Shown here in pieces: positions 1 through 6,429 of a stretch of 11,570 nucleotides of DNA. The notes beneath the pieces are model-generated. The model did no database searches, was not told the origin of the DNA, and worked only from the letters and a program-made list of their open reading frames with translations. Both the position numbers and the translations under genes were made by a program. Position 1 is the stretch's first letter; every line of letters starts with the position of its first letter. The DNA is from Pseudomonadota bacterium (GTDB lineage: Bacteria; Pseudomonadota; Alphaproteobacteria; Parvibaculales; Parvibaculaceae). The DNA lies in assembly GCA_021780275.1 (NCBI GenBank), contig JAJXZC010000605.1:1-11570 (forward strand), in the 5' to 3' direction.

Positions 1-732
1 GTCGGTGTCCTTGAAGTCGGCGATGAGCTGGAGGACACCTTTGCCCGCCTTGCCCATGGCCCGCGCGATACCGTGCAGTTCTTCGGCTTCGGCCTTCAGC
101 GTCGGCGTCGAGGCGCCATGCTTGTCGCGGTGCTTCACCGTGCGCGATGTCGAGAAGCCGAGCGCGCCCGCGTCGAGCGCTTCCACGACGAGCCGCGCCA
201 TCTCTTCCGTTTCTTCCGTTGTCGCCGGTTCGAGCGCCGGGGCGCGTTCGCCCATCACATAGGCGCGCACCGCTGCATGGGGCACCTGAAGCCCGACATC
301 GAGGGCGAGAGGCGAGGCCTCGACTGCGTTCATGTAGTCGGGGAAGCTTTCCCAGTTCCACTTGATGCCTTCGGCGAGCGCGGTGCCGGGAATGTCCTCG
401 ACGCCTTCCATGAGGCCGAGGAGCCATTCGCGCTGTTCAGGCTTGCAGGGCGCGAAGCCTACGCCGCAATTGCCGAGAACGGCGGTGGTGACGCCGTGAA
501 AGGTGGAGGGCTGGAGATAGGGGTCCCAGGTGACCTGGCCATCGTAATGCGTATGCACGTCGATGAAGCCGGGGGTGACGATCTGGCCGCGCGCATCGAT
601 CTCTTCGCGGCCCTGTCCTTCGACCTTGCCGACCGCGACGATGGTCTGGCCGTCAATGGCGATATCGGCCTCGAAGGGCTCTCCTCCGGTACCGTCGAAA
701 ACGGTGCCTCCCCGGATCACGAGATCATGCAT
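1..732 (-). CDS. N-acyl-D-amino-acid deacylase-family amidohydrolase, N-terminal part (truncated by window edge)
   Basis: Translating the minus strand from the ATG at 732-730 gives 244 open codons to the window edge; the C-terminal half (family members are usually about 500-580 residues) lies outside. The start opens with MHDLVIRGGTVFDGTGG, the usual N-terminal beta-sandwich of amidohydrolases. Next come DVHTHYDGQ with the metal-ligand pair His60/His62, WDP at 69-71, and GNCGVGFAPC at 87-96. His60, His62 and Cys89 have the same spacing as His67, His69 and Cys96 of Alcaligenes D-aminoacylase. A later GFSTSR segment is also typical. The family is zinc-dependent, cytoplasmic, and hydrolyses N-acyl-D-amino acids or related amides; the exact substrate cannot be read from the sequence. 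GGGAGG lies just upstream of the start. It follows the crotonase gene on the same strand after 86 bp, so the two may be co-transcribed. The family call is firm, the substrate is not. Confidence 0.9.
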   Translation of the reverse strand, partial: MHDLVIRGGTVFDGTGGEPFEADIAIDGQTIVAVGKVEGQGREEIDARGQIVTPGFIDVHTHYDGQVTWDPYLQPSTFHGVTTAVLGNCGVGFAPCKPEQREWLLGLMEGVEDIPGTALAEGIKWNWESFPDYMNAVEASPLALDVGLQVPHAAVRAYVMGERAPALEPATTEETEEMARLVVEALDAGALGFSTSRTVKHRDKHGASTPTLKAEAEELHGIARAMGKAGKGVLQLIADFKDTD

Positions 733-791
733 GGCTTCCTCCCAGATGCTCTTTAATAGGCTTTGGAAGGGAGCTTAGCGGATTTCGCGGG

Positions 792-810
792 GCCGGGGAG
801 GCATCCCGGC
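792..810 (-). terminator. Short GC-rich hairpin in the crotonase-amidohydrolase spacer
   Basis: GCCGGG (792-797) and CCCGGC (805-810) pair over 6 bp around a 7-nt loop. The hairpin starts eight bases beyond the crotonase stop codon in the direction of transcription. No T-run follows on the minus strand, so at best it attenuates or protects a transcript end rather than acting as a classic intrinsic terminator. A T-rich stretch lies on the plus-strand side (818-829), but no plus-strand gene precedes it. The rest of the 733-818 spacer shows only the amidohydrolase ribosome binding site. Confidence 0.25.
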
Positions 811-818
811 TCAGGAGT

Positions 819-1607
819 TTAATTTTTTTGCTGCTGGCCCCGCTGCCGGATCGCTTCGCGCCGCGCTTCGATTTCGCCCGCATCGACGGCCTGGTTGCGC
901 TCACTGGTGAAGCGGCGCTCGGTCTTGAGGCTCTCGCCGAAGTTCTCGGCGAAGCCCTCGTCGATGAGCTTCTTGTAGGTGACGAGGCAATCCGGGATGA
1001 GGGAGAGCATGTCGTCGGCAAGCTTGCGGCAGGTGGGGATGAGCTCGTCCGGCTCGACGACGCGGTTCACCATGCCCCATTCATAGGCCTGCGCGGCGGA
1101 GAGGAAGTTGCCCGTAAGCGAGAGTTCCTTGGCGCGGTAGATGCCCAGGACGCGGGAAAGCTTCTGGCTGAGGCCCCAGCCCGGCAGGATGCCGACGCGG
1201 CCATGGGTATCGGCGAAGCGGGCATTGGTCGAGCAGATGAGCACGTCGCAGGCCAGCGCCAGCTCGAAGCCGCCGGTGATGGCGACGCCGTTGATGGCGC
1301 CGATCACGGGGCCGGAGAACTGGCCGATCGAGGTTACGGGGTCCTTGTCGTTGACGGCGCTGCCCACAGTGCTCGCGCCCGAGCCCAGTTCCTTGAGGTC
1401 GAGACCTGCCGTGAAGGCCTTGCCGGCACCGGTCAGGATCACTGCGCGGACCTCGGGGTCGGCTTCCAGCGCCTCGAAGGTTTCGGCGATGGCGGCGCGG
1501 AGTTCGCGAGAAAGCGCGTTCATCGCGTTCGGGCGGTTCAGGGTGACGAGGGCGACCCCGCCGGATTTCTCGACGAGGATGACGGGCTCGGTGCTGGCGC
1601 CGGACAT
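819..1607 (-). CDS. Enoyl-CoA hydratase/isomerase (crotonase) family protein with Glu164-to-His substitution
   Basis: The product has 262 residues, the normal crotonase length. The fold markers are VALVTLNRPNAMNAL near 18-32, the oxyanion-hole segment AFTAGLDLKEL (64-74, Leu69 at the rat Ala98 position), and NGVAITGGFELALACD (106-121). Gly112 matches rat Gly141 and Glu115 matches catalytic Glu144. Twenty residues on, where rat hydratase has Glu164 (FGQPE), this protein has His135 in FADTHGRVGILPGWG. With only one of the two catalytic glutamates, it may be an isomerase, a hydratase with altered chemistry, or another crotonase reaction on a CoA thioester. The FADTH...PGWG pattern is, from memory, common in a large bacterial subfamily. 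GGGAGA precedes the ATG with good spacing. It is transcribed away from kup and ahead of the amidohydrolase gene. The family call is certain; the reaction is uncertain. Confidence 0.93.
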   Translation of the reverse strand: MSGASTEPVILVEKSGGVALVTLNRPNAMNALSRELRAAIAETFEALEADPEVRAVILTGAGKAFTAGLDLKELGSGASTVGSAVNDKDPVTSIGQFSGPVIGAINGVAITGGFELALACDVLICSTNARFADTHGRVGILPGWGLSQKLSRVLGIYRAKELSLTGNFLSAAQAYEWGMVNRVVEPDELIPTCRKLADDMLSLIPDCLVTYKKLIDEGFAENFGESLKTERRFTSERNQAVDAGEIEARREAIRQRGQQQKN

Positions 1608-1616
1608 ATTATTCTC

Positions 1617-1628
1617 CCATAATTATGG
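1617..1628. promoter_or_regulatory. Perfect 12-bp palindrome in the crotonase leader
   Basis: CCATAATTATGG reads the same on both strands. It is an AT-rich island in GC-rich DNA that starts 10 bp upstream of the crotonase ATG and overlaps its ribosome binding site. It could be a small operator or part of a -10 region, but a 12-bp palindrome can arise by chance. Low confidence as a functional site. Confidence 0.25.
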
Positions 1629-1654
1629 TTCTGGGTTTTCAAGAGCGATGCCGA

Positions 1655-1671
1655 CTCCTCTAACAGAGGGG
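1655..1671. other. Small inverted repeat in the crotonase-kup spacer
   Basis: CCTCT (1657-1661) and AGAGG (1665-1669) flank a 3-nt centre; outer T-G and C-G pairs could extend it to 7 bp. It sits in the middle of the 158-bp divergent spacer 1608-1765. No riboswitch-like fold is evident here. The role is unknown and chance is possible. Confidence 0.2.
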
Positions 1672-1704
1672 ACAGAAGGTCGCAATTCGGGGGTGTTCGA
1701 CCGG

Positions 1705-1733
1705 TTGACCTTGCCGCCCACTTCGGACAGCAT
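1705..1733 (+). promoter_or_regulatory. Candidate sigma70-type promoter for kup
   Basis: TTGACC (1705-1710) resembles a -35 box and is followed after 17 bp by CAGCAT (1728-1733), a weak -10 box with three of six consensus bases. The implied start near 1740 leaves room for the GAAGGG ribosome binding site at 1751-1756. Geometry is good, but the -10 match is poor. Confidence 0.28.
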
Positions 1734-1765
1734 GCGCCCCCTCGCAACCTGAAGGGCTCGATCCT

Positions 1766-3652
1766 TTGAGCATCGCTCCATCCGAGGGAGAGCGGCCGTT
1801 CCAGCTGGCTCTCCACGTCGCCGCAATGGGCGTCGTTTTCGGTGATATCGGGACCAGCCCGCTTTACACCATCCGCCAGTGCTTCGATCCCGCCGTGGGG
1901 TTGAAGGTCACGCCGGAGACTGTTCTTGGCGTGCTTTCGCTCGTCTTCTGGGCGATCACGCTGGTGGTGATGGTGAAGTACGTCATCTTCATCCTGCGCG
2001 CGGACAACAAGGGCGAAGGCGGCGTGCTGGCGTTGACGGCACTGGCGCTCAAGCAGGCGGTACCGGGTTCCTGGCTCGCCACTGCGCTGATCGGCGGCGG
2101 CATGCTCGGTGCGGCATTCTTCTATGGCGACGGCATTTTGACGCCTGCGATCTCGGTTCTCGGCGCGGTCGAGGGCCTTGAGGTCATCTCTCCAGTCTTC
2201 AACGGTATGACGGTGCCCATCGCGGCCGTTCTGCTTGTCGGTCTCTTCCTTGCCCAGAGCAACGGCACGGCGAAGGTCGGTGCCTTGTTCGGTCCGGTCA
2301 TGGGGGTCTGGTTTGCCGTTCTGGCTGCGCTTGGCGTCTACGGCATTCTTCAGCATCCCGGCGTTGCCGCCGCGCTCGATCCGCGGCACGGGATCAACCT
2401 GTTGATGGCCGGCCACACGCGTCCGCTGCTACTGCTCGGCGCCGTCGTGCTCGCCATCACCGGCGCCGAAGCGCTTTATGCCGATATGGGCCATTTCGGC
2501 TGCGCCACCATTCGACGGGTCTGGATCGCCTTTGTCTGGCCCGCGCTTATCCTCAACTATTTCGGACAGGGTGCGCTGTTACTCTCCGATCCGGCCGCCG
2601 TCGAAAATCCGTTCTATCTCCTCGCGCCGGAGATTCTGCGTGTGCCGCTGCTGCTGCTTGCCACCATGGCCGCCATCATTGCTTCGCAGGCGGTAATTTC
2701 GGGCGCTTTCTCGGTGACGAGTCAGGCCGTGGAGCTGGGCTGGCTGCCGCGTGTTCGTATTCGCCACACCTCCGCTCGCGAAGCGGGCCAAATCTATGTG
2801 CCGCAGATCAATGCCGCGTTGATGATCGGTGTGCTTGCCACGGTGGTCGGATTTGAGTCCTCATCGCGGCTGGCCTATGCGTATGGCATCGCGGTGACGG
2901 GCACGATGGTCATCACCTCGCTGATCGGTGGTTACTATTACCGCCGTATCGCCAAATGGCCGCTCATTCCGGTCGCGCTCATCACATTGGTTTTCCTCAC
3001 GATCGACTTGAGCTTCCTCACCTCCAACCTGACCAAGGTTCTCGAAGGCGGCTGGCTGCCCATTGCGGTTGGCTTTGCGTTGGTCGTGCTGATGGAAACG
3101 TGGCGCCGTGGCCGCAAGCTTCTGGCCGAGCAGTTCCTCGACGGCGCCATTCCGCTGGAGACGCTGCTCAAGCAGGCGGCGGATCAGAAAATTCAGCGCG
3201 TGAAGGGCGCGGCGGTGTTCCTCACCGCTAATCTCGACGTCGTGCCGACCGCACTGCTGCACAACCTCAAGCACAATCAGGTGCTGCACAAGCGCGTCGC
3301 GCTTCTGCGCGTGAGCACGGAAGACACGCCGCGCGTGCCGCTACCTGAGCAGCTCAAGGTCGAGACGCTGGCGAACGGTTTCGCGCGCATCGAGATCAAG
3401 CATGGTTTCATGCAGCAGGTCGACGTGCCCGAGCAGCTCGAGCGCTGCCGCACCTTCGGCCTCGATTTCCCGCCGATGGAAACTTCCTATTTCGTCAGCC
3501 GGCAAACGCTGGTGCATGAGCACTCGTCCAAGATGCCGGCCTGGCAGTCGCGCCTTTTCATCCTTCTGATGGACTACGCGCTGGGCCCGACGGAATATTT
3601 CCAGCTTCCGCCGAACCGCGTCGTCGAGCTTGGCACGAAGACGGAAGTCTGA
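1766..3652 (+). CDS. kup: Kup-family low-affinity potassium:proton symporter
   Basis: The 628-residue product matches E. coli Kup (622) along its whole length. The first membrane segment carries GVVFGDIGTSPLYT (22-35), with Asp27 at the E. coli Asp23 position. DNKGEGG (80-86) and FYGDGILTPAISV (119-131) follow, then EALYADMGHFG and NYFGQGALLL. The conserved cytoplasmic tail includes NLKHNQVLH and ends in PPNRVVELGTKTEV, almost the same as E. coli. About twelve membrane helices are expected in the first 440 residues. Asp122 replaces the Glu of E. coli FYGE, a conservative change. It imports K+ across the inner membrane with protons. The start is TTG at 1766, supported by GAAGGG nine bases upstream and by the family N-terminus; the next in-frame ATG (Met21) would cut into the first helix. 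The 3' end is 10 bp from the convergent ligase gene, with no separate terminator visible. Confidence 0.97.
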   Translation: MSIAPSEGERPFQLALHVAAMGVVFGDIGTSPLYTIRQCFDPAVGLKVTPETVLGVLSLVFWAITLVVMVKYVIFILRADNKGEGGVLALTALALKQAVPGSWLATALIGGGMLGAAFFYGDGILTPAISVLGAVEGLEVISPVFNGMTVPIAAVLLVGLFLAQSNGTAKVGALFGPVMGVWFAVLAALGVYGILQHPGVAAALDPRHGINLLMAGHTRPLLLLGAVVLAITGAEALYADMGHFGCATIRRVWIAFVWPALILNYFGQGALLLSDPAAVENPFYLLAPEILRVPLLLLATMAAIIASQAVISGAFSVTSQAVELGWLPRVRIRHTSAREAGQIYVPQINAALMIGVLATVVGFESSSRLAYAYGIAVTGTMVITSLIGGYYYRRIAKWPLIPVALITLVFLTIDLSFLTSNLTKVLEGGWLPIAVGFALVVLMETWRRGRKLLAEQFLDGAIPLETLLKQAADQKIQRVKGAAVFLTANLDVVPTALLHNLKHNQVLHKRVALLRVSTEDTPRVPLPEQLKVETLANGFARIEIKHGFMQQVDVPEQLERCRTFGLDFPPMETSYFVSRQTLVHEHSSKMPAWQSRLFILLMDYALGPTEYFQLPPNRVVELGTKTEV

Positions 3653-3662
3653 TCCGTCTCCC

Positions 3663-5123
3663 TCAGCCCACCGCCGCCGCGATCCTCTCTGTGCGCAATG
3701 CAGAGCGGCGGAGCTTGCCCGCGTCGTCGCGCAGTGGCTCATGCGCGACTTCAAAGCTGCGTGGAATCTTGTAACGCACGAGACGTTCGGCGAGGTAGTT
3801 CTTCAGAGCCTCTTCGTCGAAGCCGCCCGGCGCATCGATGATTGCGTGGACCACATTGCCGAGATCGTCATGCGGCAGGCCGATGACGGCGCTCGAGCGA
3901 ACGCCGGGAAACGAGTCGATTGCGGCTTCCACTTCGGCGGGATAGATGTTCGCGCCGCCGCAAAGGATCATGTCCGTGTGGCGGTCGGCGAGATAGAGAT
4001 AGCCTTCTTCGTCCATATAGCCGACATCGCCGATCGACTCCCAGCCGCCTTCGATCTGTTTCGGATCGGCGCCAAGGTAATGATAGGTCGTGCCGGGCCC
4101 CGAAAGCGGGCGCATGAAAACCTCGCCGACTTCGCCCGGCGGCAGGGTTTCGCCGTTCTTGCCGACGATCTTCATCTCGCAGCCGGCATTGGGCTTGCCG
4201 ACCGAGCCGCGATGTTCGAGCCATTCATCGCCCGTGATCCAGGTTCCGCCTTGCGCTTCCGTGCCGGCATAGAGTTCGTGGATGCGAGAGGCGCCGAGCC
4301 ATCCGATCCATTTCTCCTTCAGCCAGGCCGGGCAGGGCGCCGCGAGATGCAGCGCGACGCGCAGATGCGAGAGGTCATACTTGTTGCGCGCGTCTTCCGG
4401 CAGGTTCCAGATGCGATGCATCATGGTGGGCACCAGCATCACCCAGTCGATCTTGTGTTCGGCAAGGTGGCGCAGCGTTTCCTCCGCGTCGAAGCGCGAC
4501 ATGATGACGATGTGGTTGCCCGTCATCAAACCCAGCATCGAGAAGCTGAAGGGTCCGTTGTGATAGAGCGGACCGGGGACGAGCTGCGCGCCGCCGAGTT
4601 GCTGCTGATAGAGCGCTTCTTCGGGGTCGAAGGCGCCGGGCATGCCTGACACGATGATCTTGGGTCTGCCGGTCGAGCCGCCCGATGTGGGGGCTTTCCA
4701 GTAGCGCGCGGTGATTTCGGGGAGCGGGGCGTCCGACAGGGACTCGTCGGGCTCGAAGCCGATCGGGAGGCAGGGCGTCGAGCCATGCGTGCCCGGCTCC
4801 GCGCCGACGACCAGCGACGGGTTCGCGACTTCGACGATCATCTCGCGTTCGACCTTTGGCAAGCGCGAGGAAACCGGCTGCGGCGTCGCGCCGAGCTTCC
4901 ATGCGGCGTAGCAGGCTTCGAAGAACTCGATGCCGTTGGGCAGGCCGATGGTTACGAGGTCGCCTTCCGCAACGCCAATTTCCTGATAGGCGCGGGCGAG
5001 CCTGTTGGTGCGGGCATCGAATTCGGCGCGGGTGACGGTCCGGCCCTCATGCGTGAGCGCGGGCGCGTTCGGATCGCGCGCCGCCCAATAGGCGGGTATT
5101 TGTCCGACGGACATGATCGCCAT
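3663..5123 (-). CDS. AMP-binding acyl-CoA ligase, SGGSTG P-loop type (resembles bile-acid/steroid-type CoA ligases)
   Basis: The 486-residue product is a member of the ANL (acyl-CoA synthetase) superfamily, on the short side. It activates a carboxylic acid with ATP to an acyl-adenylate and then a CoA thioester in the cytoplasm. The P-loop is TSGGSTGRPK (146-155), one residue longer than the usual TSGTTGxPK. PLYHNGPF, LVPTMMHRIW, LYAGTEAQG (A5-like) and SIGDVGYMDEEGYLYLADR follow, then GGANIYPAEVE. The adenylation Lys of the C-terminal domain is Lys470 in DDAGKLRRS. SGGSTG and the N-terminal LPNGIEFFEA...KLGATPQP resemble, from memory, ligases such as bile-acid CoA ligase; the substrate is therefore an inference. 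ATG at 5123 has AGGGAG seven bases upstream; Met4 is an alternative start. It lies downstream of the LpxR-like gene (95-bp gap) and converges on kup. It is clearly related to the ligase at 6430-8010. Confidence 0.93.
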   Translation of the reverse strand: MAIMSVGQIPAYWAARDPNAPALTHEGRTVTRAEFDARTNRLARAYQEIGVAEGDLVTIGLPNGIEFFEACYAAWKLGATPQPVSSRLPKVEREMIVEVANPSLVVGAEPGTHGSTPCLPIGFEPDESLSDAPLPEITARYWKAPTSGGSTGRPKIIVSGMPGAFDPEEALYQQQLGGAQLVPGPLYHNGPFSFSMLGLMTGNHIVIMSRFDAEETLRHLAEHKIDWVMLVPTMMHRIWNLPEDARNKYDLSHLRVALHLAAPCPAWLKEKWIGWLGASRIHELYAGTEAQGGTWITGDEWLEHRGSVGKPNAGCEMKIVGKNGETLPPGEVGEVFMRPLSGPGTTYHYLGADPKQIEGGWESIGDVGYMDEEGYLYLADRHTDMILCGGANIYPAEVEAAIDSFPGVRSSAVIGLPHDDLGNVVHAIIDAPGGFDEEALKNYLAERLVRYKIPRSFEVAHEPLRDDAGKLRRSALRTERIAAAVG

Positions 5124-5155
5124 GATTTCGCTCCCTGGGATTTATATTTGGCAGT

Positions 5156-5177
5156 CGGTCCGATCGTTGCCGGACCG
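5156..5177. promoter_or_regulatory. 22-bp inverted repeat upstream of the SGGSTG-type ligase
   Basis: CGGTCCG (5156-5162) and CGGACCG (5171-5177) are perfect 7-bp arms around an 8-nt centre. The repeat sits 33 bp upstream of the ligase ATG, in the 95-bp spacer behind the LpxR-like gene. An AT-rich TATAAA (minus strand, 5146-5141) lies between it and the start. The size fits a dimeric repressor site such as a TetR-type operator. It could also be a weak terminator for the LpxR-like gene, but no T-run follows. No regulator gene is in the window. Confidence 0.35.
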
Positions 5178-5218
5178 CATATCCTAATCCGCATTCGCCG
5201 CCGCGCGAAAGGCTGCGA

Positions 5219-6268
5219 TCAGAGGCCGAAGGTGAGGGTTATGGAGCCGAACTGGTCGGGCTTCGGCTGGTCATAAAATTCCTTGCTGCGGAACACATGG
5301 GTGAAGCTCAGGCGCGTGTCGCCGAGGATGGCGGTGGCGCCGAGCTTGACGTCAGCGACGACCGGCTTCTTGTCGACGCTCTGGCTGTCGCGGAACGTGT
5401 TGCCGTCGAGGAAGATGTCGCGCGCGACCCCGCGCAGCTCGCCGCCCCCGAAAACATACCAGTCGAAGCCGCGTGTCGCGCGGAACCAGTCCGATCCGCC
5501 GATGCCGGGATAGATGCGACTGGGGCCGAAATCGTCGGGCAGGTCAGGACCGAGGCGGATGATTGCGCCGAGCCCCGCATAGGTCTGCGCATTGCCGAGC
5601 GCGACGACGCCATAGGGGATCGTGTCGGTATCGAGGTCGAAGAGGACCGAGTCCGTCCGCTCGGAGCGCCATGCGCGTTCGAAACTCACATTGACGGTCG
5701 GCTCGTTGCGGAGCTGGTTCGTCCAGCCGTTTGCCTGCTCGACATTGATGAGCTTGTGCCAGCCATTCTGCACTTGCCGTCCGAGCGCCCACGGGCCGAC
5801 CACGCCGAGATCGAGTTTCCACTGGTCCTGCCAGGCGCCACCCGCCGCATTCTCGCGCACGCTTTGCAGCGTGAAGGTGGAGTGAAGCCATGCGGCATAG
5901 GGCCGGTCGTGGAGGAGAGGCGCGGTTGCGTCGGTATCGTCCGGAGTGAAGATCTCCTGCCCGATATTGACGCCGATGCGTCGCGTCACCTTCACGACAT
6001 TCGCGTCATCGGTGAAAAGGCCGAAAAGCGGCGGTGCGGAAAGGGTGTTCAGCCATTCGGGCAGGTCATCGCGCGGGGCCGAGAGCCACGCCGCCTGAAT
6101 GCCGTTCGTATAATGCCGGTCGGTATTGGCGAGCTTGGCGAAAAGATCGTTCTCGACCTGGAGCGAGATGAAGCCGTTGTCCGTCTCTTCCGCGATGGCG
6201 GGCAGGGGCGCCATCGAAGCGGCACAGAGAAGCGAGGCTGTGGAGAGAGCGCGGCGAAGGGAATGCAT
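5219..6268 (-). CDS. lpxR: LpxR-like outer-membrane lipid A 3'-O-deacylase (DUF2219 family)
   Basis: The 349-residue product starts with a Sec signal peptide (HSLRRALSTASLLCAASM...), with likely cleavage after Ala26 in AIA. The mature part matches LpxR, a 12-stranded outer-membrane barrel that removes the 3'-acyloxyacyl chain of lipid A. The Salmonella active-site residues Asn9, Asp10, Thr34, His122 and Glu128 correspond to Asn40 and Asp41 (QVENDLF), Thr54 (RHYTNG), and His171 and Glu177 (NGWHKLINVE). DRPYAAWL (121-128) and GVVGPWALG are further family motifs. The C-terminus ends in alternating strand sequence, ITLTFGL. A longer reading frame reaches 6442 but would overlap the divergent ligase start and bury the signal peptide, so the ATG at 6268 is chosen; CTGGAG lies upstream. 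Lipid A deacylation is inferred from the family; the alphaproteobacterial substrate may differ. Gene symbol is by homology. Confidence 0.88.
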   Translation of the reverse strand: MHSLRRALSTASLLCAASMAPLPAIAEETDNGFISLQVENDLFAKLANTDRHYTNGIQAAWLSAPRDDLPEWLNTLSAPPLFGLFTDDANVVKVTRRIGVNIGQEIFTPDDTDATAPLLHDRPYAAWLHSTFTLQSVRENAAGGAWQDQWKLDLGVVGPWALGRQVQNGWHKLINVEQANGWTNQLRNEPTVNVSFERAWRSERTDSVLFDLDTDTIPYGVVALGNAQTYAGLGAIIRLGPDLPDDFGPSRIYPGIGGSDWFRATRGFDWYVFGGGELRGVARDIFLDGNTFRDSQSVDKKPVVADVKLGATAILGDTRLSFTHVFRSKEFYDQPKPDQFGSITLTFGL

Positions 6269-6327
6269 GCGGTGAAAACTCCAGAACCCCCGGTCGCATG
6301 TAACCACAAATGAACAGGCAAGTCTCG

Positions 6328-6345
6328 GTGCTGCCCGCTCAGCAC
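6328..6345. promoter_or_regulatory. 18-bp inverted repeat in the lpxR-ligase divergent spacer
   Basis: GTGCTG (6328-6333) and CAGCAC (6340-6345) are perfect 6-bp arms around 6 nt. The repeat ends two bases before the candidate -35 box of the plus-strand ligase, in the 161-bp spacer 6269-6429 between divergent genes. This is a sensible position for an operator. It could be chance. Confidence 0.3.
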
Positions 6346-6347
6346 GC

Positions 6348-6377
6348 TTGACGATGGCAAGGCGCGCGCGGTCCAAT
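6348..6377 (+). promoter_or_regulatory. Candidate sigma70-type promoter for the second ligase
   Basis: TTGACG (6348-6353) matches five of six -35 consensus bases and is followed after 18 bp by TCCAAT (6372-6377), four of six -10 bases. A start near 6384 would give a leader of about 45 nt carrying the GGGGAGGG ribosome binding site at 6418-6425. Plausible, unproven. Confidence 0.35.
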
Positions 6378-6429
6378 AAATACCGGCCGCAGGTTTCAAA
6401 CAAGAATTGGCCGCCCTGGGGAGGGAAAC

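Noticed and set aside
818..829. T-rich run after the 792-810 hairpin read as a plus-strand intrinsic terminator
   Set aside because: No plus-strand gene lies upstream, and the T-run is partly the Lys/Asn codons and stop of the crotonase C-terminus.
828..1622. A 264-codon plus-strand open frame opposite the crotonase gene
   Set aside because: It is the complementary shadow of a well-supported crotonase, with low-complexity Gly/Ala/Asp/Glu composition and no ribosome binding site or family motif.
1608..1765. A riboswitch controlling kup
   Set aside because: Some potassium transporters elsewhere are controlled by RNA leaders, but this spacer shows only a 5-7 bp hairpin and no conserved fold I can recognise; the expected leader is only about 25 nt.
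3630..4649. A 339-codon plus-strand open frame starting inside the kup 3' end and running antisense to the ligase
   Set aside because: It overlaps kup and lies opposite a ligase with intact catalytic motifs; the translation has no recognisable domain.
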